Source: Agrobacterium tumefaciens
GTDB taxonomy: Bacteria; Pseudomonadota; Alphaproteobacteria; Rhizobiales; Rhizobiaceae
DNA: 64,000 bases
Reading direction: 5' to 3'
Assembly: GCF_005221325.1 (NCBI RefSeq)
Contig: NZ_CP039888.1
Span: 1,240,001-1,304,000, forward strand
Part shown: positions 63,325-64,000 of the stretch, piece by piece
How the letters are laid out: each line of letters begins with the position of its first letter
Numbering within the stretch: position 1 is the stretch's first letter
Made by a program: the position numbers and the translations under genes
Notes under the pieces: generated by a model
What the model saw: the letters and a program-made list of their open reading frames with translations, nothing else
The model's database searches: none
What the model was told of the DNA's origin: nothing

Positions 63325-64000
63325 GCCAGTTGCGCCCCCTCACCCGCAAATCCTGCCTTCGCTTCATTTTGAGGACGGACAGTGTCAGCCGCACCGGCAA
63401 GACGCAATGCATTGGCGACGACGATCAGCGAGGATGTCGACATGGCGATGGCCGCGATCATCGGCGTCGCATAACCGGCAATCGCGATGGGTACGGCAAT
63501 GATGTTATAGCCGATGGCGAGGGCGAAATTCTGCCGGATGAGGCTGCCGGCTCGCTGCGATGTCTCGATCGCGAAAGGCACGGCATCGAGATCCTCCTGC
63601 ATGAACACGAAATCGGCGGCCTGCCGGCCAATATCGGCGGCGGTTGCGGGCGCCATCGAAACATGGGCGGCAGCAAGCGCCGGCGCGTCATTGATGCCAT
63701 CCCCCACCATCAGCACCCTGCATCCTTCACCGGCGAGTTGAGCGCAGCGCGCCGCCTTGTCCTTCGGCGACAGGTCCGCACGCCAGTTGCCGATCTCCAG
63801 CCGCTGCGCCATGGCGCTGACGGCAGCCCCCCGGTCACCCGAGACGATTTCCTGCATCAAGCCCCGTGCCGAGAGGCTGCGCAGTGCCTGTACGGCGCCG
63901 GCGCGGGGGCTATCCTCGAAACGGAAGCTCGCCAGATACCGGCCATCGAGAGACAGCACCACTTCCGACCGCGCATCGCCATTGTTTACGTCCGCTTCCT
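63321..64000 (-). CDS. fixI: Copper/cation P-type ATPase of the FixI/CcoI type (3' part)
   Basis: The last ~225 residues of a heavy-metal P1B-type ATPase; the gene continues beyond 64000. The hinge motif VLMVGDGINDAPALAAAHVS (GDGxNDxP) and the last two membrane helices (NFALAIGYNIIAVPIAIAGY, AIAMSTSSLIVVANALRL) are in the window. FixI/CcoI supplies copper for cbb3 oxidase. Overlaps ccoS by 4 bp, which supports this identification rather than a general copper exporter. Confidence 0.88.
   Translation of the reverse strand, partial: EADVNNGDARSEVVLSLDGRYLASFRFEDSPRAGAVQALRSLSARGLMQEIVSGDRGAAVSAMAQRLEIGNWRADLSPKDKAARCAQLAGEGCRVLMVGDGINDAPALAAAHVSMAPATAADIGRQAADFVFMQEDLDAVPFAIETSQRAGSLIRQNFALAIGYNIIAVPIAIAGYATPMIAAIAMSTSSLIVVANALRLAGAADTVRPQNEAKAGFAGEGAQLA

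Overview
The window reads as chromosomal DNA of a Rhizobiaceae alphaproteobacterium, most likely Agrobacterium or a close Rhizobium relative. The evidence is the GC-rich coding style, the rlpA-dac-tmk-holB-metG-tatD block, the divergent ssb/uvrA pair sharing an alphaproteobacterial LexA box, the znuA//znuCB-zur locus and the ccoS/fixI-type genes at the right edge. No database search was possible; all family names come from reading motifs and gene order.

Layout. 1-6.1 kb: host genes (YaiI, DUF5680, 1-Cys peroxiredoxin, DUF1062) and an ECF-sigma/anti-sigma stress operon with a cytochrome b561, a COG4315 protein and YceI; the two promoters share one ECF-like motif. 6.24-12.28 kb: a complete ~6.0-kb single-stranded-DNA phage (Microviridae) prophage bounded by two direct copies of a dif/Xer site. 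It has Rep, major capsid, pilot protein, a J-like basic peptide and an M15 peptidase, and no integrase of its own. 12.3-15.0 kb: arsenic operon arsR-acr3-arsC-arsH. 15-25.1 kb: ClC channel, metallo-hydrolase, tatD, metG, holB, tmk, a D,D-carboxypeptidase homologue with altered active-site motifs, rlpA and a small exported protein. 25.2-35.7 kb: a ~10.5-kb element in the 3' end of tRNA-Ser(UGA) carrying integrase, AlpA, replication ATPase, a candidate iteron origin, HNH, large terminase and a full HK97-type capsid set (capsid, protease, portal, connectors) but no tail or lysis genes; it fits a capsid-forming phage-inducible chromosomal island (cf-PICI).

35.8-45.4 kb: small membrane proteins, a candidate sRNA, a SPOR-domain D,D-carboxypeptidase, gyrA, marC-like and HPP-CBS genes, ssb. 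45.5-52.5 kb: uvrA, an AT-rich orphan gene coupled into the operon (possible PD-(D/E)xK-like fold), DUF72, dusA, FAH-family hydrolase and gamma-carbonic anhydrase. 52.5-55.8 kb: zinc uptake and its regulator Zur. 55.8-61 kb: LacI regulator, GH2 beta-mannosidase, aldo/keto reductase. 61-64 kb: RcnB-like protein, gnd, ccoS and the 3' part of a cbb3-assembly P-type ATPase.

The main discoveries are the two virus-related elements. One is a microvirus lysogen that appears to use host XerCD at dif, which would place this window at the replication terminus. The other is a tail-less capsid-encoding satellite. Secondary points are a small antisense membrane ORF inside the microvirus, a paired ECF promoter motif, a candidate satellite origin, a carboxypeptidase homologue lacking KTG, and an orphan gene after uvrA.
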